Under the pieces are notes generated by a model, which worked only from the letters and a program-made list of their open reading frames with translations, was not told where the DNA came from and searched no databases. A DNA stretch of 64,000 nucleotides, taken from the NCBI GenBank assembly GCA_016712315.1, contig JADJRG010000021.1, forward strand, positions 19,639-83,638, written 5' to 3'. This document shows positions 25,500 to 34,600 of this stretch, in pieces (within the stretch, counting starts at the first letter, position 1; every line of letters starts with the position of its first letter). The stretch is from Nannocystis sp. GTDB taxonomy: Bacteria > Myxococcota_A > Polyangia > Nannocystales > Nannocystaceae. The position numbers and the translations under genes are program-made.

Positions 25500-27420
25500 A
25501 GTGGACATGTCACTGGGGCCTGTGCAGGCGTTCGTAGTCCAGTCGCGGCGCACCCGGGATCTCTGGGGGAGTTCGTATCTGCTCTCGTTTTTGTCGGCGC
25601 GCGCGATCGTCGCGGCGCTGCGAGGGGAGGGCAGGGTGCTCGTTCGGCCGCAGGTGGATCGCGCGGTCGAGCCGCTGCTCCGCTGGATCGAGGCTGGCGC
25701 GGGCGGGCCGCTGCCGGCGATTGGTTCGATTCCAAACCACTTCGTGATCTCGATCGACGGCGAGAGCGACGATCCGGTCGCGGTCGCGGTCGCGGCTGAG
25801 GCGGGCCTGCGCGCGGCCTGGATGAAGATCTGCGACGCGGTTTGGGGCGCCTTCGTTGAGCGGACGAGCGCGAAGGGGGCGGGGACGCGGGCGATCTGGG
25901 ATCGTCAGGTTGGGGGGTTCTGGGAGTTCACCTGGGCGGCGGGTCCGCAGGGGGGTCATGGACTCCTCGATCGTCGGAAGGAGTGGCGGACGCATCGGCT
26001 CCCTGACGAGCCCGGCGACAAGTGTACGGTGATGCCGGAACTCCAGGAGCTCTCGGGGCACCTGCGAGCACGCGGGCCGTCGGCCCGTGAGGCGCAGGAC
26101 GACTTCTGGGCGGAGCTGCGAGCCGCGCGAGGGCTCGGGCCCCTCGATCTCCGCGACAACGAGCGGCTCTCTGCCATCGCGCTGGTGAAGCGGCTCTACC
26201 CCAAGATCGCCGAGGCGACGCTAGGTGGCGATCTCGACACGTCGCACTGGCAGTCGACGGTGTACCTCGGCGCACTGCCGTGGGTGCGCGAGGTCGCGGT
26301 GAGCCGACCCGAGGCCGCCCGCGGCTTCGCCGGGCTGGTGCGCGCGAGCGCCGGCGATGTCCTCGCCGAGACGGTGCCGGCGCTCGCCGGGGATATGTGC
26401 GCTCACGCTGGGGATTTTGCCCGTCTCGACGCCAACTACTTTCACAGGGCGTTTCTCGCCGATCCACGTCTCTGTCCTTTGGGGCTGGTCGGAGAGATCG
26501 AGCAGGAGCCGAAGCGCCGTGAGCTCGTGACGCGCCTCGCGGAGCTGTGCAAGGCCGTGGGCTCGGCTCCCTCCACCCACTACGCGATCTTGCTCGCTGA
26601 CGGCGACAAGCTCGGCCCGTTGGTTCGAGACCTCGGAGGCAAGGTGGTGGGTGAGGCGCTCACGCGTTTCACGGCGGTGGCACCTGGGTGTGTGCTGGCG
26701 TGCGATGGCGTGACCGTGTACGCCGGTGGTGATGACGTCCTCGCGATGCTGCCGGTGCCGCGAGCTCTCGAGTGCGCCGAGGCGCTTGCGCAGGCCTACG
26801 CCGCGTCGTTCCCCGCGGGTGCGAGTGCGACGCTCTCGGCCGCCGTCGTCTTCGCACACGTCCGTCTGCCGCTCCGCGCCGCCCTCGACGAGGCGCGGCG
26901 CCTCCTCGATGACGTGGCGAAGGAGCGGAACGGCCGCGATTCGCTGGCCACTGGGGTGCTGAAGCGCGGCGGCCTCCATTGCGAGTGGACGACCACCTGG
27001 TGGCGAGATGGGGGCTCGGCCGTCGCTCACCTCGGTTCATTCGTGAGCGCGCTGAAGGGCGACGACCAAGCCGAGGTCGGCTTCTCTGCGTCTCTCCTCC
27101 ATCGCATGCACGCGACGCTCGGACTCCTCGCTGGTTGGCCGCAGTGGCGCCCTGGGCTGTGGGCGCAGGCGTTGCCAGGCCTCGATATTCGGGCCTTCCT
27201 CGGCGCCGAGGTCAGGCGCTCATTCATGGCGCGCGGGGTCGATGTGGATGCCGCGCCAGATCGAGCCGAAGCGCTCACGACGATGCTCGCCGAGCTCCTG
27301 CCACGGCGACAGCGGAAGCGTGGGTCGGAGGAGGCTGCGGGCGCGGGTCTCGAGGTTGGCTTGGATGTGCTCTTGCTCGCGCGCTTCCTGGCGACCGGCG
27401 GGGCGGAGGAGGACGCGTGA
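25486..27420 (+). CDS. cas10: Cas10/Cmr2, GGDD cyclase subunit, 644 aa
   Basis: Large subunit of the Cmr complex; on target-RNA binding it makes cyclic oligoadenylates in its Palm domain. Start MMRVEVDMSLGPVQAF with the Cmr2 N-terminal signature LGPVQAFVVQSRRTRDLWGSS; GGAGG lies ahead of the start. Palm motifs ADGDKLG (371-377) and VYAGGDDVLAML with GGDD at 414-417 are intact, so cyclase activity is predicted. No HD nuclease motif is evident at the N-terminus. At 644 residues it is a small Cmr2. Ends overlap cmr1 and cmr3. Confidence 0.93.
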   Translation: MMRVEVDMSLGPVQAFVVQSRRTRDLWGSSYLLSFLSARAIVAALRGEGRVLVRPQVDRAVEPLLRWIEAGAGGPLPAIGSIPNHFVISIDGESDDPVAVAVAAEAGLRAAWMKICDAVWGAFVERTSAKGAGTRAIWDRQVGGFWEFTWAAGPQGGHGLLDRRKEWRTHRLPDEPGDKCTVMPELQELSGHLRARGPSAREAQDDFWAELRAARGLGPLDLRDNERLSAIALVKRLYPKIAEATLGGDLDTSHWQSTVYLGALPWVREVAVSRPEAARGFAGLVRASAGDVLAETVPALAGDMCAHAGDFARLDANYFHRAFLADPRLCPLGLVGEIEQEPKRRELVTRLAELCKAVGSAPSTHYAILLADGDKLGPLVRDLGGKVVGEALTRFTAVAPGCVLACDGVTVYAGGDDVLAMLPVPRALECAEALAQAYAASFPAGASATLSAAVVFAHVRLPLRAALDEARRLLDDVAKERNGRDSLATGVLKRGGLHCEWTTTWWRDGGSAVAHLGSFVSALKGDDQAEVGFSASLLHRMHATLGLLAGWPQWRPGLWAQALPGLDIRAFLGAEVRRSFMARGVDVDAAPDRAEALTTMLAELLPRRQRKRGSEEAAGAGLEVGLDVLLLARFLATGGAEEDA

Positions 27421-28566
27421 TGATCAGCCTGGAGCTCACTCCCTTGGACACGCTCTTCTTCGGGGATGGTGTGCCTTTCTTCGCCGATGGCGCCCAGGAG
27501 GACGTCAGCGGCGTGTTCCCGCCTCATCCGCCGACCGTCGTCGGCGCGCTGCGCGCTGCACTCGCGCGGGCGCAGGGGTGGAGTGGCGCCGGACGCTGGC
27601 CGGCAGCCTTGGATCGGGTGCTCGGTGACGGCGCCGATCTGTCGGGCCTCACGTTTACGGGGCCGCTTTTGCTCCGCGCGGGCGAGCCGCTCTATCCGGC
27701 GCCTCGCCATCTGGTAGGGATCCTTAAAGACGCGTCGGGAGGGGTGCATTGGCTGCCGAAGGCGCTGCTGCGGCCGGGCTCGCCGATAGCCTGTGACCTC
27801 GGCCCCGCGGTGCGCTTTCCCGAGGTGCCCGCGAGGGCCTTGGAATCCGGCGTTCGGGCGCGACCGGGCGATGATCAATGGCTCACTCGGGCTGGCTTCG
27901 TCGCCGTCCTCGATGGTCAGGTGCCGGGCGCCAGCGAGGTGGTCGAGAGCTCGGAGCTGTGGGTCGAGGAACGTCGGGTCGGGCTCGCGCTCGAGCCGAG
28001 CACCCGCGCCGCCAAGCCAGGCATGCTCTACAGCTCGCGCCACGTCCGGTTAGGTCGCGGGGTGTCGATAGGGGTCGAGGTCGCGGGGGTGCCCGACGAG
28101 TGGAGCTGGCCATTTGGTCAGATAATCCCGCTTGGCGGTGAAAGCCGCGTCGCTGAGCTCGCCCGCGGGTCTGGGCCCCTCGGCGTCGCGCCCTCTGCGC
28201 GCGCGCTCGCAGCGATCGAGGCAAGCGGTAGGGTCCTCATGGTCGCGCTCACGCCGGTCGATGTCGAGGCGCGTCTCGGCGCGAACCCGGGTTTTCCGGC
28301 CGACGCTGGCGATGTCGAGGTGGTGACCGCTGCCGGCGGTCGGCCGCAGCGGATCGGCGGCTGGAGCACGCTCTCGCGCCAGCCCCGACCGCTCGCCAGC
28401 GTGATGGCGGGAGGGGAGCGTGCTGTTCTGTCAGGCGCGCGAACCGAGGCGGTTGGTCGAGCTCCTGCGGCGGGGCGGGTTCCTGCGCGTCGGCGCGCGG
28501 ACGGCCTGGGGTTTTGGTCTTGTGGCCCTCGGGACATGGCCCGTGGGAGAGGAGAAGAAGTCGTGA
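27420..28566 (+). CDS. cmr3: Cmr3, Cas5-like subunit, one frame break, ~381 aa
   Basis: Cas5-like RAMP that grips the crRNA 5' tag with Cas10. Starts at ATG 27,420, sharing one base with the cas10 stop (TGATG): MISLELTPLDTLFFGDG, typical of Cmr3, with GVFPPHPPTVVGALRAAL and YPAPRHLVGI. The frame runs to PLASVMAGG, then needs one G removed from the run at 28,413-28,416 to continue SVLFCQAREPRRLVELL and the conserved end ARTAWGFGLVALGTW, stopping at 28,566. Without that correction the frame would read directly into cmr4. Confidence 0.88.
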
Positions 28567-29390
28567 AGAACACAGTGATCCTCGGTCTCCTGGCGGAGAC
28601 ATCGATCCACCCCGGCTCCGGTCGGGCGACGGGCGTCGTCGACCTGCCGGTCGCGCGTGAGGCGGCGACCGATTATCCGGTGATCGTCGGCTCTAGCCTC
28701 AAGGGGGCTCTAAGGAGCCGGGCAGGCGACGAGAGCGCAGCCGCGAAGCAGCTCTGCGGCGAGCCGGAGAGGGCCGGGGAGCTCCTCGTCGCCGACGGGC
28801 GCCTCGTGCTCCTGCCGGTTCGTTCGCTCACGGGCGCGTTTCGGTGGGTGACCTGTCCGCATCTCATCGAGCGCTACCGGCGGGATCGCATACGCGCCGG
28901 GTACTCGGTCGACTTCGAGGTGCCGGTCCTCACCGCCGTCGAAGGTGGAGCGCGGCCGGTCCTCGCCCGCGCCCGGACGAAGGAGCGGCTCTTCCTCGAA
29001 GAGCGCGAGTTCGAGGTGCAGGAGGCGCCGGACGAGGGGCTCGTCGCCGCGCTCGCCGAGCTGATCCTCCACGAGGTGACCAGCAAGCGCCTGGCTGAGC
29101 GCCTGGTGGTCCTCCACGACGACGACTTCGCGTGGTTCGCCCGCTACGGGCTGCCGATCCAGGCGCGAAACGTCCTCAATGATGATACCAAGCAGAGCAA
29201 GAACCTCTGGTACGAGGAGACGCTGCCGCCAGAGACGATCCTCTACGCGCTCGTCGGGGCCCGCAGCGAGGCCGCCCGCAAGGAGCTCTGCGGCCTCTTC
29301 CCCGCGACTGCGCCCTACTTGCAGGTGGGGGGCAACGAGACCGTCGGGCAGGGGTGGTGCGCGGTACGAATCCTGGGAGGTGAGGGATGA
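28563..29390 (+). CDS. cmr4: Cmr4, backbone subunit and target-RNA nuclease, 275 aa
   Basis: Cas7-like backbone that cuts target RNA at 6-nt steps. GTG start at 28,563 overlaps the cmr3 stop (GTGA). VVDLPVARE carries Asp-27, aligned by motif with the catalytic Asp of known Cmr4 (D26 in Pyrococcus); VGSSLKGALR and a C-terminal VGGNETVGQGW follow. Intact length; ATGA overlap with cmr5. Confidence 0.92.
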   Translation: MKNTVILGLLAETSIHPGSGRATGVVDLPVAREAATDYPVIVGSSLKGALRSRAGDESAAAKQLCGEPERAGELLVADGRLVLLPVRSLTGAFRWVTCPHLIERYRRDRIRAGYSVDFEVPVLTAVEGGARPVLARARTKERLFLEEREFEVQEAPDEGLVAALAELILHEVTSKRLAERLVVLHDDDFAWFARYGLPIQARNVLNDDTKQSKNLWYEETLPPETILYALVGARSEAARKELCGLFPATAPYLQVGGNETVGQGWCAVRILGGEG

Positions 29391-29845
29391 GGACGCTCGA
29401 ACAGCTCCGGGCCGCCGACGCGCTCGCCCGTGTCGACGAGCTCGCCCAACGCGGGGTTGAGTTCAAGAAGTGCTACCGCTCCTATGTCGAGCGTCTGGGG
29501 CCCGGAATCGTGATGAACGGGCTCGGCCAGGCGCTGGCGAGCGAGCAAGCGGCCGCTGGCGGAGGCGACGAGAGCGGGACGAAGCCGGAGCGGCGACGCG
29601 AGGAGGGCGACGCAGATTCCAAGGGCAGGACGAAGGCGGAGGCCCACCTTCAGCTCTACCATAACCTCAACCGCTGGCTCTGTCGGCCGAATGGTGGCGT
29701 TTACCCTGGCCAGAGAGACATACTCGCGGCGATCGTCGGGGGCGATGAGTCGCATTACCTCCGCGCCCAGGCTGAGGCGATCGCCTGGCTCGTGTGGCAC
29801 AAGAAGCTCTGCCGGGCCACCTTCCCGCGCGGGGAGCGGGAGTAG
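29387..29845 (+). CDS. cmr5: Cmr5, small helical subunit, 152 aa
   Basis: Small subunit of the Cmr inner filament. MRTLEQLRAADALARVDEL plus FKKCYRSYVERLGPGIVMNGLG and AEAIAWLVWHKKL fit the Cmr5 family. Starts in an ATGA overlap with cmr4; a Gly/Arg/Lys-rich loop (~55-82) makes it slightly longer than average. Confidence 0.9.
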   Translation: MRTLEQLRAADALARVDELAQRGVEFKKCYRSYVERLGPGIVMNGLGQALASEQAAAGGGDESGTKPERRREEGDADSKGRTKAEAHLQLYHNLNRWLCRPNGGVYPGQRDILAAIVGGDESHYLRAQAEAIAWLVWHKKLCRATFPRGERE

Positions 29846-29847
29846 CG

Positions 29848-30952
29848 ATGGTACGGCCGCTCTATCGCTCGGCCCAGGGTGCCAAGCGCGGCGATGCTGG
29901 CCACGCCGGGCTCTGGTACGACAAGTTCTTGGATACCTGGCCCCACGACCAGTCGTGGTCTCTCCAGAGTAAAGACAAGCAGAACCCCAAGCACGAGTGG
30001 CTCAAGACCCTCGGGGGCTCGGTCGGGGATGCGGGTCAGCTCGCCGAGGCTCGGCTGCGTCTTGCCTGGGTGGTCGAGGCTGCCGGGGGTGTGGGGCCTA
30101 TTTCGCGCCGAGAGCCGCTTCGTCACCGGCCTGGGACGTTCGCATCCCGTCGAGAACGGCTTCGCCTTCCATCCCTCGCTCGGCGTCCCCTACCTGCCGG
30201 GGTCGTCGCTGAAGGGGCTCGTGCGCGCGTGGGCGCGCGACTATGGGGTTGACAAGGGGGGGGAGAAGGAGGTCGACGAGGAGGCGATCACCCGCCTCTT
30301 CGGAGCTGCGGGTGACGAGGGCAGTGAGGGGTCGATCCTCTTCTTTGATGCAATCCCCGTCGCCCCGGTCATGTTGGAGGTGGACATTCTCACGCCTCAC
30401 AGCGCCGCCTGGACCCCGGAGGATCCGCCTGGCGATTGGCGCTCTCCGAGGCCCGTGCCCTTTTTGGTCACGGCTCCCGGCGCGTACTTCTTCTTCGGCA
30501 TCGCCCCGAGGCGCGGCGAAGGGGAGCTCGGCCGAGTCCAGGGCTGGCTCCGCGATGCCTTGCGCTTTGAGGGTGCAGGGGCCAAGACAGCCGTGGGCTA
30601 CGGCCGCTTCGCCGAGGTCGCTGACGAGACGCGCAAGCTCGCGGAGGCGCTCGCCCGCGAGGCCCGCGAGAGGCGGCGCGCCGAAGCGCTGAGCACCCCC
30701 GAGGGGCGTCTGCGTCGCGAGGTCGAGGAGAGTAACGAGGCCGAGCTAGCCGAGTTCATCCGCCGCTACGTCGAGAAGGGCGAGCTCACTGCCCCGGCCG
30801 AGCGGGCCGCTTTCGTCGCCGCCGTGCGCGAGCTGCGGCCAGCCTGGCTCTCCGACTGGCGGAGCAAGAAGAAGGCCGACAAAGCCACGAACGTCGGTCC
30901 CGACAAGCTCAAGGCCCGGGCCAAGCTCATCGACAGTGAGCCAGGTGGCTGA
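29848..30952 (+). CDS. cmr6: Cmr6, RAMP subunit, one frame break, ~367 aa
   Basis: Cas7-like subunit at the crRNA 3' end of the complex. ATG 29,848 follows the cmr5 stop by 2 bp: MVRPLYRSAQGAKRGDAGHAG, LWYDKFLDTW. After WVVEAAG the frame breaks; removing one G from the G5 run at 30,085-30,089 continues VWGLFRAESRFVTGLGRSHP, then GSSLKGLVRAWA and GAKTAVGYGRF, the Cmr6 signature. The last ~110 residues are a charged helical extension. Reconstructed total 368 codons. Confidence 0.88.
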
Positions 30953-30990
30953 GCCGCACCGCGATCCGGCGTCGCCTCCGCTCGCCAAGC

Positions 30991-31337
30991 GCGCTAGCTC
31001 GTCCTGCGCCGCCGCGGGTCTCATTTTTGCCCGGGCCCTTTCGTCTCTGGTCATCGCGGAGCGCGCTAGCTCGTTCTGCGCCGCAGCGGACCATCCCTCT
31101 CGATCGCGCATGCAGGCCCGCATCCGCGCCCTCCGTGGCACAATCCTCCGCTTCAGCGATGCATGATGCATGAGCGCTTCGAGTGGTGGGAACTGAGGCG
31201 CCTTGAGCGGTGCCTTCGCCCCCACACCGATGGCGCTCGGTGTGTGATACACGAGCGCTCCGCGGCGGAGGCGGGGTCTGAGCGACGATAACCTGTTCAA
31301 GCTGGCGCTCGGTGTGTGATACACGAGCGCTCCGCGG
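30991..31337. repeat. Short repeats at 72-bp spacing between cmr6 and the array
   Basis: Family A: GCGCTAGCTCGTYCTGCG and neighbours at 30,991 and 31,063. Family B: a 35-bp near-palindrome (GCGCTCGGTGTG ... CACGAGCGC) identical at 31,231 and 31,303, with a degenerate copy near 31,159. Starts within each family are 72 bp apart; family B units are separated by 37 bp, the same geometry as a CRISPR repeat-spacer unit, though the sequence differs from the main array. No protein gene is credible here. Confidence 0.6.
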
Positions 31338-31564
31338 GCCAGGACCCGTAGCCTCCTGGGCTCGCAGAGGCGTGGACAGCCTCGGCGTCGCGCAGACGAT
31401 CTCGGCAGAGGTCGACTTGAGCGTTGGACAGACTTGGCCTGCGCGCGGGTGCCTTGCCTTCACCCCCTTGCTAGGGGACCCACGCCTGTGGTACTGGAAC
31501 CACGCACGCGGCCCGACGATGTCGAAAGTCCCGGGCTTGCGTGCAAAATGCCCTATAGCCCCTC

Positions 31565-31694
31565 GTAGGCCGGGCAAAACGCTGTTTCAAAATTCGACCT
31601 GACGAACAAGAGCCCCAGAATTTCAGCGCGAATTCGCCCCGCGTGCGTCCTCCCCAAAATTCCCCAACGATCCAGGCCATCTGGACCGGGGGGT
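31565..31694 (+). promoter_or_regulatory. CRISPR leader
   Basis: The 130 bp before repeat 1 are relatively AT-rich (CTGTTTCAAAATTCG, CAGAATTTCAGCGCGAATTC). The repeats end in ATTGAAGC, the usual 5' tag of type III crRNAs, so transcription should run rightward from here. It lies on the cmr side, and degenerate or variant repeats lie at the far end, as expected. Confidence 0.6.
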
Positions 31695-34600
31695 ATCTCC
31701 TCCCCTTAACTGGGGAGGCCCCATTGAAGCGTGGTGGCGGCGCCGGACCTGCTCGCCGAGGCCCTATCTCCTCCCCTTAACTGGGGAGGCCCCATTGAAG
31801 CTCGTCGAGCAGGCCGAGCTTGCGCAGCTCGGCGTCGACGTATCTCCTCCCCTTAACTGGGGAGGCCCCATTGAAGCTGGCTCGGGGTACCCCAGCAGGT
31901 GCAGCGTCCGGCCGATCTCCTCCCCTTAACTGGGGAGGCCCCATTGAAGCGCACCTGCTCGAACGCCCGCAACGAGGCGGCCGGCTCTATCTCCTCCCCT
32001 TAACTGGGGAGGCCCCATTGAAGCAAAACCGCGGCCTGCGAGCGCGTTGATCGTGGCCTCGATCTCCTCCCCTTAACTGGGGAGGCCCCATTGAAGCTTC
32101 GATAGCTCCTGCGACATCGATGGCGGACGGGCGGAATCTCCTCCCCTTAACTGGGGAGGCCCCATTGAAGCGCACATCGACAGTCCCGCCCGAGCCACCG
32201 CCGCCGGACATCTCCTCCCCTTAACTGGGGAGGCCCCATTGAAGCAGGATTAGCTGGGCCTGATAGTTTCTTATTTTAAGTATCTCCTCCCCTTAACTGG
32301 GGAGGCCCCATTGAAGCGATCGCGGAGGAGGAGTTGCCCCGTCGGGCGATCGGCATCTCCTCCCCTTAACTGGGGAGGCCCCATTGAAGCGTCTCGATCA
32401 TCGAGCGCAGCACCGCCGTGACCTGGAATCTCCTCCCCTTAACTGGGGAGGCCCCATTGAAGCTTCAACACCGCTAGGAGAACAATCAGAATGTGCAATC
32501 ATCTCCTCCCCTTAACTGGGGAGGCCCCATTGAAGCGGATTTCCTCATACTCCTGGCTACCGACCTCGCCGATATCTCCTCCCCTTAACTGGGGAGGCCC
32601 CATTGAAGCTTGTACCGCCCCCGCGGCACTCCTTCATCGTCCTCCTATCTCCTCCCCTTAACTGGGGAGGCCCCATTGAAGCCGTTCGACCGCCTCGCGA
32701 GCCTGCGTCGCCGTCGCCGTATCTCCTCCCCTTAACTGGGGAGGCCCCATTGAAGCATGTGTGGCCTTTGGCGAGAACGTAGTGCGCTACCAGTTATCTC
32801 CTCCCCTTAACTGGGGAGGCCCCATTGAAGCCATCCGCCCGCGCCCTACCTCGATCCTCGACTCCGCCATCTCCTCCCCTTAACTGGGGAGGCCCCATTG
32901 AAGCGAGGCGCGATGGTCCCGCGAGCCGAGCAGGCGTCGCATCTCCTCCCCTTAACTGGGGAGGCCCCATTGAAGCCCCGCGGGCCCGCCGATCGTGTAG
33001 TCGGTCCAGTCCGATCTCCTCCCCTTAACTGGGGAGGCCCCATTGAAGCTCTCCAATTGTGGCACTTCTCACAGTGAACCCAGGGAATCTCCTCCCCTTA
33101 ACTGGGGAGGCCCCATTGAAGCCTGGGTTGAGGCGAAACATGTCGAGCGCAGAGGCGTCAATCTCCTCCCCTTAACTGGGGAGGCCCCATTGAAGCGCAA
33201 AGTGCTCAGCAACTTCGGGCCCGAGCTTGAGCATATCTCCTCCCCTTAACTGGGGAGGCCCCATTGAAGCGAGCGGCCTACTACGTGTGGAACTTCTTAC
33301 CCTTCTGCATCTCCTCCCCTTAACTGGGGAGGCCCCATTGAAGCCTCGCAACCGCCTGCGCGACCCTCTACAGCCAGCCCATCTCCTCCCCTTAACTGGG
33401 GAGGCCCCATTGAAGCGCCTGGGGCCCCCGCCAATCTCAACTGACGATTGGGATCTCCTCCCCTTAACTGGGGAGGCCCCATTGAAGCCGATCTCGATCA
33501 GTGACTGAGCGAGCGGGGAGAGGATCTCCTCCCCTTAACTGGGGAGGCCCCATTGAAGCACGCGCTCTACGCTCACCACAGCCCCCCCCTCTTTGCCGAT
33601 CTCCTCCCCTTAACTGGGGAGGCCCCATTGAAGCTAGGGTGCGGCTCGTTTTCGCCCCGTGAGAGACCATCTCCTCCCCTTAACTGGGGAGGCCCCATTG
33701 AAGCGTGCACCGACGGCGTCGGCGAAGTCCCAGAGGACGGCGATCTCCTCCCCTTAACTGGGGAGGCCCCATTGAAGCTTCTCGTGCGCCGTGCCGCTCG
33801 TGCTCACCGAGATCGGGATCTCCTCCCCTTAACTGGGGAGGCCCCATTGAAGCCTCGCACCACGCGCGGCGCTACACCGCCCATCAGGTATCTCCTCCCC
33901 TTAACTGGGGAGGCCCCATTGAAGCTCCGAGGCACATGGGTGGTTCTGGGCAGCCCATCGATCTCCTCCCCTTAACTGGGGAGGCCCCATTGAAGCCTCG
34001 CGGTTCGCGTGGTGATGGTGGTGAGCGGTCCGTATCTCCTCCCCTTAACTGGGGAGGCCCCATTGAAGCACGAAACGCTTGGCCTGTGAGCGGGAACGGA
34101 AGGCATCTCCTCCCCTTAACTGGGGAGGCCCCATTGAAGCGCCAAACGCTCGGCGGCAGTTCGGGCGGCGGCGCGAGCATCTCCTCCCCTTAACTGGGGA
34201 GGCCCCATTGAAGCACGAAGAGCGCGACGTGCGACACACCGTCGGTGCGGCCCATCTCCTCCCCTTAACTGGGGAGGCCCCATTGAAGCAGGGCAACGCC
34301 CCGACCGCCTCTGTGCTCTCGGAGCCGATCTCCTCCCCTTAACTGGGGAGGCCCCATTGAAGCGTCGCGAGTGACCGGACGCAACGCCACGTCTGCGGTA
34401 TCTCCTCCCCTTAACTGGGGAGGCCCCATTGAAGCTCGGCAGTCCTCGCAACGCTCGCACTCACACACTTTACATCTCCTCCCCTTAACTGGGGAGGCCC
34501 CATTGAAGCGGGACCGGCCCTTCTTGAACGGAAGCGTTATTCTGCGGATCTCCTCCCCTTAACTGGGGAGGCCCCATTGAAGCCGAGATGCTCTGCAAGC

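Noticed and set aside
26979..29390. 803-codon fusion protein across cmr3 and cmr4
   Set aside because: Produced by one extra G in cmr3; both proteins have their own conserved starts and ends, and cas10 occupies the first part in another frame.
23506..31000. Search for cas1, cas2, cas6, CARF or reverse-transcriptase-Cas1 genes
   Set aside because: No matching motifs in any frame around the operon; absence is reported as a finding instead.
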